From: Lysinibacillus sp. FSL K6-0232
GTDB taxonomy: Bacteria; Bacillota; Bacilli; Bacillales_A; Planococcaceae
Assembly: GCF_038008325.1 (NCBI RefSeq)
Contig: NZ_JBBOYW010000001.1
Location: 2,222,001-2,286,000 of the forward strand
DNA length: 64,000 bases
Direction of reading: 5' to 3'
The translations under genes were made by a program, and so were the position numbers. The notes beneath the pieces were generated by a model. The model saw only the letters and a list, made by a program, of their open reading frames with translations. It was not told the DNA's origin and ran no database searches. Positions 27,158 to 35,238 of this stretch are shown here, piece by piece (the first letter of the stretch is position 1; each line of letters begins with the position of its first letter).

Positions 27158-27403
27158 TTACCTCTTCTTTCTTGTTTTTAGCGATTGCTTAAACATGGAG
27201 AGCGGACAACTTTCATGATGCCCGCTAGCATTTTCAACAATGACTTATATTTTATTTTTCCGAATAAACTGTCGCCAACTTATCCAGAAAAGAATAAATA
27301 TTATTCCTGCCCCTATAGAATCTGTAAGCATCCAAAGTATCGCAAGCATTAGAAAAATCACCATCGGAAGAATCGTCAGCTTGAAATCATCTATTTCTTT
27401 CAT
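27158..27403 (-). pseudogene. Small membrane-protein gene before mntA, apparently split by an in-frame TAA
   Basis: From the ATG at 27403 a 52-codon frame encodes MKEIDDFKLTILPMV..., with two hydrophobic segments, ending at TAA 27245-27247. The same frame then stays open for 28 more codons, with a His/Cys-rich, basic tail (NASGHHESCPLSMFKQSL...KTRKKR). It stops only 4 bp before the mntA start, which is the spacing expected for an operon gene. Either the 52-residue protein is complete and the rest is chance, or this is one ~80-residue gene with a nonsense codon. The ribosome binding site is weak (AGAGTGAG). Confidence 0.4.
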
Positions 27404-27513
27404 ACACTCACTCTTCTTTCTTTATAGATATTTTGTTTCCCTTAGGAAAAATATATGCTGAAAGTTAAAATAATTCAACCCTTTTATAAAAATTTCTTTT
27501 TAAAAATTTTTTT

Positions 27514-27650
27514 CTAGATAGAAATCCTGCGTTCTATCCGTCACTTTTTACGGGCTATCCATCAATTTGGGGCTTCTATCTGTCATTTTAATCACACTAT
27601 CCACCAACTACACACCCTGCACAAAAGACAATTGCAGTTTCTATCCATTT
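27514..27650. repeat. Array of degenerate 21-bp repeats, CTATCCRTCA core
   Basis: CTATCCGTCA (27534), CTATCCATCA (27555), CTATCTGTCA (27576) and CTATCCACCA (27597) begin exactly 21 bp apart. A weaker copy lies at 27514 (CTAGATAGAA), and a further copy (CTATCCATTT) at 27641, about two periods on. The rest of each unit is not conserved. The array fills the gap upstream of the SLH gene and ends about 45 bp before its start. A 21-bp period is two DNA turns, so all cores face the same side of the helix. Confidence 0.7.
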
Positions 27651-27696
27651 CCTGCAAACTATTAATAGAATCAGTAAGAAAGGATGTGGCTTCCAA

Positions 27697-28722
27697 ATGA
27701 AAAAACTTCTAAGTATCTTATTTTTTATGCTGCTTGTAGGCAGTGTGAGCAATGTACAGGCTGCGGGCTTTAAAGATGTATCAGTAGATCATTATGCATA
27801 TGAGGCGATTTTATGGGCAGAGGAGTACGATATTGTGAATGGTTTTACAGATGGCACATTTAAGCCAAATGCAACCATTACAGAGCAGCAATTGGCCAAG
27901 CTACTCGCTAATTTTTATGAGCTGGAATCACCAATGGAGGAGCTAAACAAGCAGACACCTGCTGCCATTTGGTCTGATGATGATTATGATCGGCTTGCTA
28001 GTTACGGAGTACCATTAAATGGTTATTTTGATAATCGTATTCGAGCGGCTACTGTTAAGCGTGGCGTTGTGGCACAGGCAATTGCCCATCTAGCTAGTGG
28101 AAAAAAAGACTTAAATCAATCCATTCAATTTTTACTCGACTATTATATTTCTTCAGGGCAAAATCCGAAGTATGAGGATCGAAATTTACAGAAGTTTTAT
28201 GGTGTCGCAAATAATATAACGCGTGCACAAGTAGTGACAATGCTCTATCGTATGGATGAACGCAATTTTTATGCCATCTCAGACGATGCACAGGCCATTC
28301 ATGATAATGCTAACCAACTCGCATTAAATACCCGTGCCAAAAATGCACAAAATCAGCTTGATCCATCTATGCAGCTCACAACACCTAGCCAAAGCGCTTG
28401 GGAGGGAATTTATACCTATTACTATAAATGGGGTAAGGGCGCAAATGATTTTAACCGCCGTGATGCTATGATTACTAACGCTACGAATAAGAGCTTTACG
28501 ATTTCATTAACAGCAAATGATGGGAACGCTTCAGGCAATGTTCAGGGAACGGCTACCGTTACAAGCAGCCATAAAGCGTTAATGAATACATCCACAAATG
28601 GCAATCGCTGTGTCATCGAGTTTGAACGTTTATCCAATAATGCGCTAAAAGTAACGGAGATTGATTGCCGTGCAGAGCGCAATGAAGGCACAAATTATTC
28701 AGGCACACTAAAAAAACAATAA
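27697..28722 (+). CDS. Secreted S-layer-homology (SLH) domain protein
   Basis: The 341-residue precursor has a signal peptide of about 22-23 residues (cleavage near VQA-AG). One clear SLH domain follows (about 24-75: GFKDVSVDHYAYEAILWAEEYDIVNGFTDGTFKPNATITEQQLAKLLANFY), and a degenerate second copy runs to about 185 (NITRAQVVTMLYRM). SLH domains bind pyruvylated wall polymer. The C-terminal 120 residues (SAWEGIYTYYYKWGKGANDFNRRDAMI...) look like a beta-rich domain without recognised activity. AAAGGATGTGG precedes the ATG. Confidence 0.85.
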   Translation: MKKLLSILFFMLLVGSVSNVQAAGFKDVSVDHYAYEAILWAEEYDIVNGFTDGTFKPNATITEQQLAKLLANFYELESPMEELNKQTPAAIWSDDDYDRLASYGVPLNGYFDNRIRAATVKRGVVAQAIAHLASGKKDLNQSIQFLLDYYISSGQNPKYEDRNLQKFYGVANNITRAQVVTMLYRMDERNFYAISDDAQAIHDNANQLALNTRAKNAQNQLDPSMQLTTPSQSAWEGIYTYYYKWGKGANDFNRRDAMITNATNKSFTISLTANDGNASGNVQGTATVTSSHKALMNTSTNGNRCVIEFERLSNNALKVTEIDCRAERNEGTNYSGTLKKQ

Positions 28723-28729
28723 TGATAAA

Positions 28730-28778
28730 ACCGCATGAAATCAGATGGAAAAGCTTTGATTTCATGCGGTCTATTTTA
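28730..28778. terminator. Terminator after the SLH gene, shared with the LysR gene
   Basis: ACCGCATGAAATCA pairs perfectly with TGATTTCATGCGGT (14 bp), followed by CTATTTTATTTT on the plus strand. Confidence 0.85.
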
Positions 28779-28780
28779 TT

Positions 28781-29644
28781 TTAAGCTTGATAGTGCTTTT
28801 TTGCTAGTGCAATAAAATCTTGAAGGGCTGGCTTCATCTGCTTATCTCTATGCCAAGCAATATCTGTATAAATTGGCGCTAACATAAAGGAAAATGGACA
28901 TTCTATTAATTCGCCATTTTGTAATTCTTTTGCTACAACCATTTTAGGTAAATAGGTGATGCCTAGCCCTGCTATGACGCATTGCTTAATGGCTTCAATA
29001 CTAGCAAATTCAATTATTTGCTGTGACATAGCTTGCTCCTGCTGTAAATAGGTTTCTAAATGATTTCGATACGAGCAGCCTGCTTCCGTTAACAGCAGCG
29101 TTTCCTCGGATAATGCTTGTCTTTTATAGCTAGATGCACATACAAAAACAAGCTGTTCTTCCGTTAAACGCTCCCGCTGTAGCATAGCGGTTTCTTGGTA
29201 AGCATCTGTAATAAAAGCAATATCTAATGCACCTGCTTGTAATAATTCCTTGGCAATTTCAGTTGTATGGACAGGCTTAAAAATAATTTTCACCTGTGGA
29301 TAGGCTTGCTGAAATTGCTGTAAAATACTAGGGAAACGATAGACGCATTGGCTTTCCTGTGCGCCCACCTTTAATACCATTTGCTCCTGCTCATTACGCA
29401 GTGCCTTTTTCATCGTATGCTCTAGTGCTATCATTTTTTGAGCATACTGCTGTAGATGCCTGCCTTCCTCTGTTAGTACGATACGTTTGCCTAGTCGTTC
29501 GAAAAGCATAGCACCTAGCTCCTGTTCCAATGCTTTGATTTGAGCGGTTATGCTTGATTGAGCATAGTCTAGACGCTGGGCTGTTTGTGTAAAGCTTAGA
29601 GTTTTAGCAGCGATTAAAAATGTTTGGAGCTGTTTCATATCCAT
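28781..29644 (-). CDS. LysR-family transcriptional regulator
   Basis: A protein of about 287 residues with the N-terminal winged HTH (MKQLQTFLIAAKTLSFTQTAQRLDYAQSSITAQIKALEQELGAMLFERLGKRIVLTEEG) and a substrate-binding effector domain after about residue 90. It is divergent from a flavin reductase gene, which it probably controls, and may autoregulate. AAAGGAGTGG lies before the chosen ATG, seven codons into the longest frame. The effector is unknown. Confidence 0.9.
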   Translation of the reverse strand: MDMKQLQTFLIAAKTLSFTQTAQRLDYAQSSITAQIKALEQELGAMLFERLGKRIVLTEEGRHLQQYAQKMIALEHTMKKALRNEQEQMVLKVGAQESQCVYRFPSILQQFQQAYPQVKIIFKPVHTTEIAKELLQAGALDIAFITDAYQETAMLQRERLTEEQLVFVCASSYKRQALSEETLLLTEAGCSYRNHLETYLQQEQAMSQQIIEFASIEAIKQCVIAGLGITYLPKMVVAKELQNGELIECPFSFMLAPIYTDIAWHRDKQMKPALQDFIALAKKHYQA

Positions 29645-29697
29645 TGCTTCCACTCCTTTATTCAATTTTTTCGATACATTTCATCAAAACATTCATC

Positions 29698-29712
29698 TTT
29701 ATTGATAATAAA
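29698..29712. promoter_or_regulatory. Candidate LysR operator
   Basis: TTTATT-GAT-AATAAA is a perfect dyad with the T-N11-A form typical of LysR sites. It lies midway between the divergent LysR gene and the flavin reductase gene. It also overlaps a weak promoter for the latter (TTTATT, 17 bp, TACACT at 29721-29726). Confidence 0.45.
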
Positions 29713-29758
29713 ATTCAGTTTACACTAGGAGTAACTTAAAAGAAAGAGGCGAATCTAT

Positions 29759-30307
29759 ATGAATATTACTGCATTTATTGGCAGCTCCAGAGCACATGGC
29801 AATAGCGAGCAATTAACAAATATTGTACTAGAGGGCATTGCCCATAAAAAAATATACGTAAAGGACTTACATATTGAGCCTATCCACGATTTACGCCATG
29901 ATGCTAATGGCTTTCAATTGATCGAAGATGATTATGACCAAGTAATAGAGGCACTATTAACAAGCGATGTTGTAGTATTTGCTACACCTATCTATTGGTA
30001 TAGTATGTCTGGTATTATGAAAAATATGGTAGACCGCTTTAGTCAGGCAATTCGTGATGAACGTTTTCCAGAGCTAAAGGAAAAGCTCACAACAACGGAA
30101 GCCATCGTTCTTGCTGTTGGTGGCGATCATCCTACCGTCAAAGGTTTACCAATGATTCAGCAATTCCAATATATCTTTGATTTTATTAAAATGCCATTTA
30201 CATTTTATATTATTGGAGAAGGTAATAAACCAGGTGATATTACTAGCGATAAACAAGCACTGGCACAGGCTGCTATTTTAAATCGCCAACTAAAAGCACG
30301 CATTTAA
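29759..30307 (+). CDS. NAD(P)H-dependent FMN reductase / flavodoxin-fold oxidoreductase
   Basis: A protein of 182 residues with the phosphate-binding loop GSSRAHGNSEQLTN (residues 7-20) and ATPIYWYSMSGIMKNMVDRFSQ (about 75-96), typical of the flavodoxin-like NADPH-dependent FMN reductases. It is predicted to be cytosolic and to bind FMN and reduce quinones or similar acceptors; the real substrate is unknown. It is divergent from and probably regulated by the LysR protein. Confidence 0.87.
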   Translation: MNITAFIGSSRAHGNSEQLTNIVLEGIAHKKIYVKDLHIEPIHDLRHDANGFQLIEDDYDQVIEALLTSDVVVFATPIYWYSMSGIMKNMVDRFSQAIRDERFPELKEKLTTTEAIVLAVGGDHPTVKGLPMIQQFQYIFDFIKMPFTFYIIGEGNKPGDITSDKQALAQAAILNRQLKARI

Positions 30308-30322
30308 TCACCTCCAGCTAAA

Positions 30323-30356
30323 AACGACCTTCCAGCTTTCGAGCTAGTAGGTCGTT
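30323..30356. terminator. Bidirectional terminator
   Basis: An AACGACCT / AGGTCGTT stem lies between two convergent genes, with As on the left and a short T stretch on the right. Confidence 0.7.
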
Positions 30357-30360
30357 TGTA

Positions 30361-30783
30361 TTACGCTTTATTCGAAAAATTTAGCTCTTGTGGCGGCTCC
30401 CCTTTTTTATTCATGAGGCGCATACGAATCGGTTCAATTTTTAACGTTACCATTTCATCCCGATTGCCCACTAATAGGCTTGTGAAAAATTCAGCTACTT
30501 TATTTTTTAAACCTTCTTCCTCTACTTCTGTTAGCTTGCCCTCTATTTCCACATACGTATCGCCAAAGCCTCCATTGTCATAGCCATATAAAATATGGAC
30601 ATATGGATTTTTACGCAGCTCTGCCATTTTCTCAGAGTGCTGATTGGTCACAGTGTATAATACAAAATCCTTATGTTGAAATGTCATATAACGGGAATGT
30701 GGTTTGCCATTTTCCACTGTTGCCATTGTGCCTATTTTTTCACGATTTAAAATCGCTAAAATTTCCTCACGTACAGAAGTCAT
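30361..30783 (-). CDS. Pyridoxamine 5'-phosphate oxidase-fold (general stress protein 26-like) protein
   Basis: A protein of 140 residues with a split beta-barrel fold: ILNREKIGTMATVENGKPHSRYMTFQHKDFVLYTVTNQHSEKMAELRKNPYVHILYGYDN. It resembles general stress protein 26/YdaG-type flavin-binding proteins. The role is probably flavin- or F420-type redox chemistry under stress, but nothing specific can be read. It converges with the flavin reductase gene. Confidence 0.8.
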   Translation of the reverse strand: MTSVREEILAILNREKIGTMATVENGKPHSRYMTFQHKDFVLYTVTNQHSEKMAELRKNPYVHILYGYDNGGFGDTYVEIEGKLTEVEEEGLKNKVAEFFTSLLVGNRDEMVTLKIEPIRMRLMNKKGEPPQELNFSNKA

Positions 30784-30892
30784 ATTCTCTCATCCTTTCC
30801 TTGATATTTTTAGTGTGTCCTCCTCTAACAATACTCAATCGTTTTTTTTGAAAAATGTGAAATGACAATTTTCGGGCATATAAGCAATGTCC

Positions 30893-30901
30893 TGCTATAA
30901 T
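30893..30901 (+). promoter_or_regulatory. Extended -10 promoter before the YczE-like gene
   Basis: TGCTATAAT is a perfect extended -10 element about 45 bp before the start codon. No good -35 is present, which fits an extended -10 promoter. Confidence 0.5.
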
Positions 30902-30946
30902 ACGTTGTTGGACAACAAGAATTTTCGTATAAATGAGGGGTACATA

Positions 30947-31576
30947 ATGAAACAGGCTTTTTTATCACGCTGTATATTTTTTATAACAGGAATTTTCGTT
31001 TTATCATTTGGCATTACATTAACGATTAAAGGACAGCTTTTCGGTGTTGGCTCTTGGGATGTATTACATATTGGCTTAACAAAAACAATCGGATTAACCA
31101 TTGGTACTTGGTCTATTGTATTAGGGCTGGCTATTTTAGCCTTTGATATGCTGGTTACAAAAAAGTTACCACTGCCAGGCACGTTTATTGATATGTTTTT
31201 AGCAGGTATTTTTATTGATGTATTTAACTACTGGCTACCTGATATCGAGGGCTTTTGGATGCAGCTTGTTGCCTATGTCATTGGACTATTTTTATTAGGC
31301 TGGGGCTGTGGGATGTATATGGTGGCGAACTTAGGCATTGGTCCTCGCGATACGTTAATGTTAATGCTGGTGCATAAGCTAGGCTGGAGTGTCACGCGCG
31401 CCCGTACAACAATGGAGGTCACGGTTGCGATTGTTGGTGTTTTACTCGGTGGGCCGCTTGGTATTGGTACAGTATTAATGGCTTTTGGGCTTGGGCCAAT
31501 TGTTCAATTTGCAATTGCTTTTAATGAAAAATTATTATGGCGATGGACGGGTGTCAAAACTGCCATCGTATCCTAA
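30947..31576 (+). CDS. YczE/YyaS/YitT-family membrane protein
   Basis: A membrane protein of 209 residues with about five to six hydrophobic segments and family features GVGSWDVLHIGLTKTIGLTIGTWSI and GMYMVANLGIGPRDTLMLMLVHKLG. It resembles B. subtilis YczE, an integral membrane protein of unclear mechanism. GAGGGG lies before this ATG, 20 codons inside the longest frame, and a clean terminator follows, so it is a single-gene unit. Confidence 0.8.
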   Translation: MKQAFLSRCIFFITGIFVLSFGITLTIKGQLFGVGSWDVLHIGLTKTIGLTIGTWSIVLGLAILAFDMLVTKKLPLPGTFIDMFLAGIFIDVFNYWLPDIEGFWMQLVAYVIGLFLLGWGCGMYMVANLGIGPRDTLMLMLVHKLGWSVTRARTTMEVTVAIVGVLLGGPLGIGTVLMAFGLGPIVQFAIAFNEKLLWRWTGVKTAIVS

Positions 31577-31608
31577 AGACAATGCGCTTTTTGCATTGTC
31601 TTTTTTTA
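31577..31608 (+). terminator. Terminator after the YczE-like gene
   Basis: AGACAATGC pairs with GCATTGTCT (9 bp, extended by flanking A-T pairs) and is followed by TTTTTTT. Confidence 0.9.
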
Positions 31609-31613
31609 TACAG

Positions 31614-31668
31614 TTGCATTATATAGTTCAACTGTATATAATAAAACTATATAGTTGGACTGTATAAG
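31614..31668 (+). promoter_or_regulatory. Promoter with two overlapping PadR-type operator repeats
   Basis: TTGCAT, a 17-bp spacer and TATAAT (31637-31642) form the promoter. Two near-identical 20-bp units (ATATAGTTCAACTGTATATA at 31621 and ATATAGTTGGACTGTATAAG at 31649) start 28 bp apart; each has an AGTT...ACT dyad core. One covers the spacer and the start of the -10 element, and the other covers the start-site region. This arrangement suits repression by the PadR protein encoded directly downstream. Confidence 0.65.
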
Positions 31669-31678
31669 AGGTGATACG

Positions 31679-32002
31679 GTGAAAAAACATAAATTACTGC
31701 CTTTGTCGGAAACGATGCATTATATTTTACTTGCCTTACGTGAACCATTGCACGGCTATGCATTGATGCAAAAGATTGAGGAACTAAGTGATGGTAATGT
31801 TAGAATTGCGGCGGGGACGATGTATGGTGCCATTGAAAATTTATTAAAATATCAATGGATTACACCTGTTGCAACAGAGGATACAAGGCGCAAAGTTTAT
31901 CAAATTACTGCGGAAGGCTTAGCTATTTTAGCCGCTGAGCAGCAACGATTACAGCATATTTTAGCTGTCTATGAAAGGGTGGATGGACATGAGGAAATTT
32001 AA
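31679..32002 (+). CDS. PadR-family transcriptional regulator
   Basis: A 107-residue winged-helix protein: PLSETMHYILLALREPLHGYALMQKIEELSDGNVRIAAGTMYGAIENLLKYQWITPV, then the wing with DTRRKVYQITAEG and a C-terminal dimerisation helix. The start is a GTG after GAGGTGATAC. It overlaps the DUF2812 gene by 14 bp. PadR-DUF2812 pairs are a recurrent arrangement in Firmicutes in which the PadR protein represses the pair; that applies here by analogy. Confidence 0.9.
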   Translation: MKKHKLLPLSETMHYILLALREPLHGYALMQKIEELSDGNVRIAAGTMYGAIENLLKYQWITPVATEDTRRKVYQITAEGLAILAAEQQRLQHILAVYERVDGHEEI

Positions 32003-32594
32003 CATCTTTTTTGATCTCGATAAGGAGGAACACTGGCTCAACGAGATGGCAGCAAAAGGATGGCTTTGTACAAAGGTAGGTTCAGGCGGCTTTTATACAT
32101 TCCAGCAAGCAAGCGATGCCGACCACATTATTCGCATTGATTGTCAGCAGGGTTTAAAAAAGGAAGCGCGAGCCGATTATAAGCAGCTTTATGAGGATTT
32201 TGGCTGGCATTTATTAAAGGAAAAATCGTATGATGGCTCCTATTATTGGATAAAACCAAAAGATGGCAATGATGAGCTATTTTCCGATAGCGAATCGCAA
32301 ATAGCAAAATATAAACGTTTAATGCGGTATGCAAGCAATTGGATCGTGATTTTTTTTGTATGGTTCATGTTTTTATACCCCAATGAAGGTATCTTTTTTC
32401 ATATTAAACATGCTTATTTAACACCAGGGCTATGGGAGAAGGAAGGTGCTGCATTCCTTTCTGCCTTTTTATTTGAAACACCCTTTGCCTTGATGCGTAT
32501 GTTGCCACCATGGATTTTATTGATTGCAGCTTGTTTTTATATGATGGCATATTACCGCTACCGTAAGGCACTCAAAAACATGGATACTTACTAG
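31989..32594 (+). CDS. DUF2812 membrane protein
   Basis: A protein of 201 residues with an N-terminal DUF2812-type domain (FNIFFDLDKEEHWLNEMAAKGWLCTKVGSGGFYTFQQ...YEDFGWHLLKEKSYDGSYYWIKPKDG). Two to three membrane segments follow in the C-terminal half (WIVIFFVWFMFLY, WILLIAACFYMMAYYRY). Function is unknown. The ATG lies within the end of padR, so the two are translationally coupled. Confidence 0.8.
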   Translation: MRKFNIFFDLDKEEHWLNEMAAKGWLCTKVGSGGFYTFQQASDADHIIRIDCQQGLKKEARADYKQLYEDFGWHLLKEKSYDGSYYWIKPKDGNDELFSDSESQIAKYKRLMRYASNWIVIFFVWFMFLYPNEGIFFHIKHAYLTPGLWEKEGAAFLSAFLFETPFALMRMLPPWILLIAACFYMMAYYRYRKALKNMDTY

Positions 32595-32595
32595 C

Positions 32596-32634
32596 AAAAA
32601 GCGCGAGCTATCATTAGCATGCTCGCGCTTTTTT
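32596..32634. terminator. Terminator after the PadR-DUF2812 operon
   Basis: AAAAGCGCGAGC pairs with GCTCGCGCTTTT (12 bp), with Ts on the right and As on the left, so it can serve the converging L25 gene too. Confidence 0.9.
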
Positions 32635-32638
32635 ATAG

Positions 32639-33274
32639 CTAGGCTTCTGGCTCACCTGTATTTTGACCTGTTGCCTCGATCACTTCTGGTGTATCGTCCA
32701 TTGTATCATCTTCCTGTACGTTTTCAGCAGGCGGTGGTGTAATTGTCACCAATGTGTAATCATCCTCCTGTAAAATTTCAAATGGCAGCTGATGACGAAT
32801 ATCGCCTACATAAAGCGAAGTCCCAATAGCAATATTTGTTACATCAATATCAATCGTTTCAGGAATCTCTGTTGGCTTCACTTTAATGCGTACCTCACGA
32901 TTTGGCTGGAGCAATAATCCACCAGCAGCAACGCCAGCAGCATCTCCAATCGGAACCACCGGCACATCTACCTCTAGCTCCTCAGCCATATTAATGGATT
33001 TAAAATCAACATGTTTGACATTGCCCTTTAATGCACAGCGCTGCACCTCTGTTAATACAGCGTTGACAGGCTTGCCCTCCAGCTCTAACTGAAACACGCC
33101 ATTACTGCCATATGCAGCGAGCATTTTGGCAAATGTACGTGCATCTAAAGAAATAGCTGTTGAGGTCATTTGAAAGCCGTAGATCACACCGGGAATAGCT
33201 CCATTTTGTCTGAGCTGTGTTAAAGATGATTGTCGTCCCCTTTGACGTTTATGCACTGTTAAAACCATTGTCAT
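32639..33274 (-). CDS. ctc: 50S ribosomal protein L25 / general stress protein Ctc
   Basis: The 211-residue long-form L25: N-terminal 5S rRNA-binding domain (VHKRQRGRQSSLTQLRQNGAIPGVIYG), the VNAVLTEVQRCALKGNVKHVDF core, and the C-terminal TL5-like beta domain (EVRIKVKPTEIPETIDIDVTNIAIGTSLYVGDI). An acidic, disordered tail ends the protein. AAAGGGG precedes the ATG. No clear sigma-B promoter was recognised. Confidence 0.93.
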   Translation of the reverse strand: MTMVLTVHKRQRGRQSSLTQLRQNGAIPGVIYGFQMTSTAISLDARTFAKMLAAYGSNGVFQLELEGKPVNAVLTEVQRCALKGNVKHVDFKSINMAEELEVDVPVVPIGDAAGVAAGGLLLQPNREVRIKVKPTEIPETIDIDVTNIAIGTSLYVGDIRHQLPFEILQEDDYTLVTITPPPAENVQEDDTMDDTPEVIEATGQNTGEPEA

Positions 33275-33348
33275 TAAATATTTCCCCTTTCATAGAAACA
33301 AGTCTTATAAAAGGTTTTGCCTGTTCTTGTTCTTTTTATACCTATGAG

Positions 33349-33392
33349 AAAAAAGCACTTCCTTTGCCCATTATCTAGAACAAAAGAAATGC
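33349..33392 (-). terminator. Terminator after the HAD nucleotidase gene
   Basis: In the minus-strand transcript GCATTTCTTTTG pairs with CAAAGGAAGTGC (with G-U pairs) and is followed by TTTTTT. Confidence 0.75.
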
Positions 33393-33399
33393 CTACTGT

Positions 33400-34104
33400 T
33401 TAATATTGTGTAACCTTCACATGTAACAATCCATATAATTCCTGTAATGTTTGAATTTCATAATGTGGTGTAATCGCACTGGTATTTTCTAGATGATGGA
33501 TATTAAACCAACACGTATCAATGCCTGCTTGTAAGCCTCCTTTAATATCGGATGTTAGCGAATCTCCAATAATAAGCGTTTGCTCTTTTTGGAAATCCTC
33601 AATGCGCTCAAATACATAGTCGAAAAAGGCTGGCATTGGCTTTTGATAGCCTGTTTGCTCTGATACAAAAATACCTTTAAAATATGGTGCTAAATTGGCA
33701 TCTGTTAGTCGCTTATTTTGTGTAGTTGTGATGCCATTTGAAACTACATATAAATCGTAATGCTCTGCTAACTGCGTAATCACCTCATAAGCTCCCTCTA
33801 CATATGGATGTGCCTGCTGCAAGTATTGTTGAAAAACTGCCTCAAGGTGTGCACCATCGACCTCAAAGCCAAATTCTTGTAACGCAATCGCAAAACGTGT
33901 ATTATGTAGCGCACTTTTTGTAATCTCCCCACGCTCAAACGCTCGCCACATAGCTTCATTAATTTCCTTATACCGTGCAATCATCTCTGGTGTAGCGGGT
34001 ATATTTTCCTGCTGAAACACTTGAGCAAGTGCCGCATTCTCCGCTACATCAAAATCCAATAATGTATCATCTACATCAAATAATAATGTTTTGTACATTG
34101 TCAT
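33400..34104 (-). CDS. HAD-family noncanonical pyrimidine nucleotidase (YjjG/YfnB type)
   Basis: A protein of 234 residues with HAD motif I LLFDVDDTLLDFD at the N-terminus, motif II LYVVSNGITTTQ, motif III Lys in TGYQKPMPAFFDYV and motif IV IIGDSLTSDIKGG. The helical cap lies between motifs I and II. The DVDDTLLDF and GDSLTSDI forms fit YjjG-type 5'-nucleotidases that clear damaged pyrimidine nucleotides. AGTAGGAAT lies before the ATG; the longest frame starts 17 codons earlier without a ribosome binding site. Confidence 0.88.
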   Translation of the reverse strand: MTMYKTLLFDVDDTLLDFDVAENAALAQVFQQENIPATPEMIARYKEINEAMWRAFERGEITKSALHNTRFAIALQEFGFEVDGAHLEAVFQQYLQQAHPYVEGAYEVITQLAEHYDLYVVSNGITTTQNKRLTDANLAPYFKGIFVSEQTGYQKPMPAFFDYVFERIEDFQKEQTLIIGDSLTSDIKGGLQAGIDTCWFNIHHLENTSAITPHYEIQTLQELYGLLHVKVTQY

Positions 34105-34508
34105 CGTTATTCCTACTTTCTTCAAGGCATTGTGACTATTTACTCTATTTATCATAACGTTTTTTTAGAAAAATAACAGTAAAATGACCTATCATATTCT
34201 TTGATATTGTAGAATGAAATGAATCCAAAAGAATACTTTATAAAAAACAGTATGAAAATCTAGTTATCCTTATAAGCACTGAGCCTATCACACTTTATCA
34301 AGAATAAAACAAACCCATTTACTACTTATGTGTTAGCTTGGATACAATGCATTATCCTTGAACAGTGAAAAACAAAAATACTTACTGTCAAATTAGCATA
34401 GCTTATGTTAAGAAATGCTAGTATGAAATTTTACTATAGAGTACAATTATAAGATAAGTTTACTGGAAAACAAGGATAAATAATACTATAGCTAAATGGA
34501 GGTACGCC
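34105..34508. other. Gap without recognised gene
   Basis: This A/T-rich stretch of about 400 bp lies between the divergent HAD and DJ-1/PfpI genes. It must contain their promoters, but no confident -35/-10 pair, hairpin or short gene stands out. The TGGAGG ribosome binding site of the next gene lies at its end. Confidence 0.35.
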
Positions 34509-35087
34509 TTGAAGAAAAATGAAATACTACTTTTACTAACTGACCGTTGGTGTGATTGGGAAGCAAGCTATGCTATAGCTGTTGCTCACTCCTTTTCAGA
34601 CTATAATGTTATAACAATTGGGATTGATACTATAGACAAAGTATCAATGGGTGGCATTAAAGCCAAAGTTGATTTCAGCATAAACGACTATAGCAATTTT
34701 GATAACCTTGCTTTGGTTATCATGACTGGTGGTCTTTCATGGGAAGAAAATGATTATGATGAAATAGCAGACTTTGTCAAAAAAGTTAGGAGCTATAAAA
34801 TACCTGTTTCAGCAATTTGCGGTGCAACTTACTTTTTGTGCAAACATGGATTCCTCAATGATATAAAACATACGGGCGATTCTTTAGAACTGTTTCAAGG
34901 TGTAAAAGGATATGTGGGAGAAAGGCATTATATACCAGCTCAAGTAGTTTATGATAAAGGATTTATGACAGCCAATGAAACTGCAGCGGTTGAATTTGCC
35001 TATGAAATTTTCAAAATCCTAAAAGTTGACAGCGAAGAGGAAATGGAACAATGGTTCGACAATTTCCAGAATGGAGCAATTCGCTAA
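34509..35087 (+). CDS. DJ-1/PfpI family glutamine-amidotransferase-fold protein
   Basis: A protein of 192 residues: ILLLLTDRWCDWEASYAIAVA at the N-terminus (with an acidic residue at the conserved Glu region) and a nucleophile elbow in VSAICGATYFLCKHGFL with Cys in AICGAT. LVIMTGGLSWEEND precedes it. Members include deglycases, proteases and stress proteins; the activity here cannot be assigned. The start is a TTG after TGGAGGTACG. Confidence 0.88.
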   Translation: MKKNEILLLLTDRWCDWEASYAIAVAHSFSDYNVITIGIDTIDKVSMGGIKAKVDFSINDYSNFDNLALVIMTGGLSWEENDYDEIADFVKKVRSYKIPVSAICGATYFLCKHGFLNDIKHTGDSLELFQGVKGYVGERHYIPAQVVYDKGFMTANETAAVEFAYEIFKILKVDSEEEMEQWFDNFQNGAIR

Positions 35088-35238
35088 ATTGAAACTATGT
35101 ATCGTTAGCCATTACACATCGGTTCTTTAAAAGATGATAAGTAATATGTGAAAAATGATATTCCATTAGAGGACGCAATCGTTTTTATACCCGCTTAGCG
35201 AATAAAAATATGAACCCTAAGGGCTCATAGTATATTAT

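Noticed and set aside
27181-27237. 17-codon ATG frame MLAGIMKVVRSPCLSNR before mntA
   Set aside because: It lacks a ribosome binding site and overlaps the better-supported continuation of the small membrane-protein frame.
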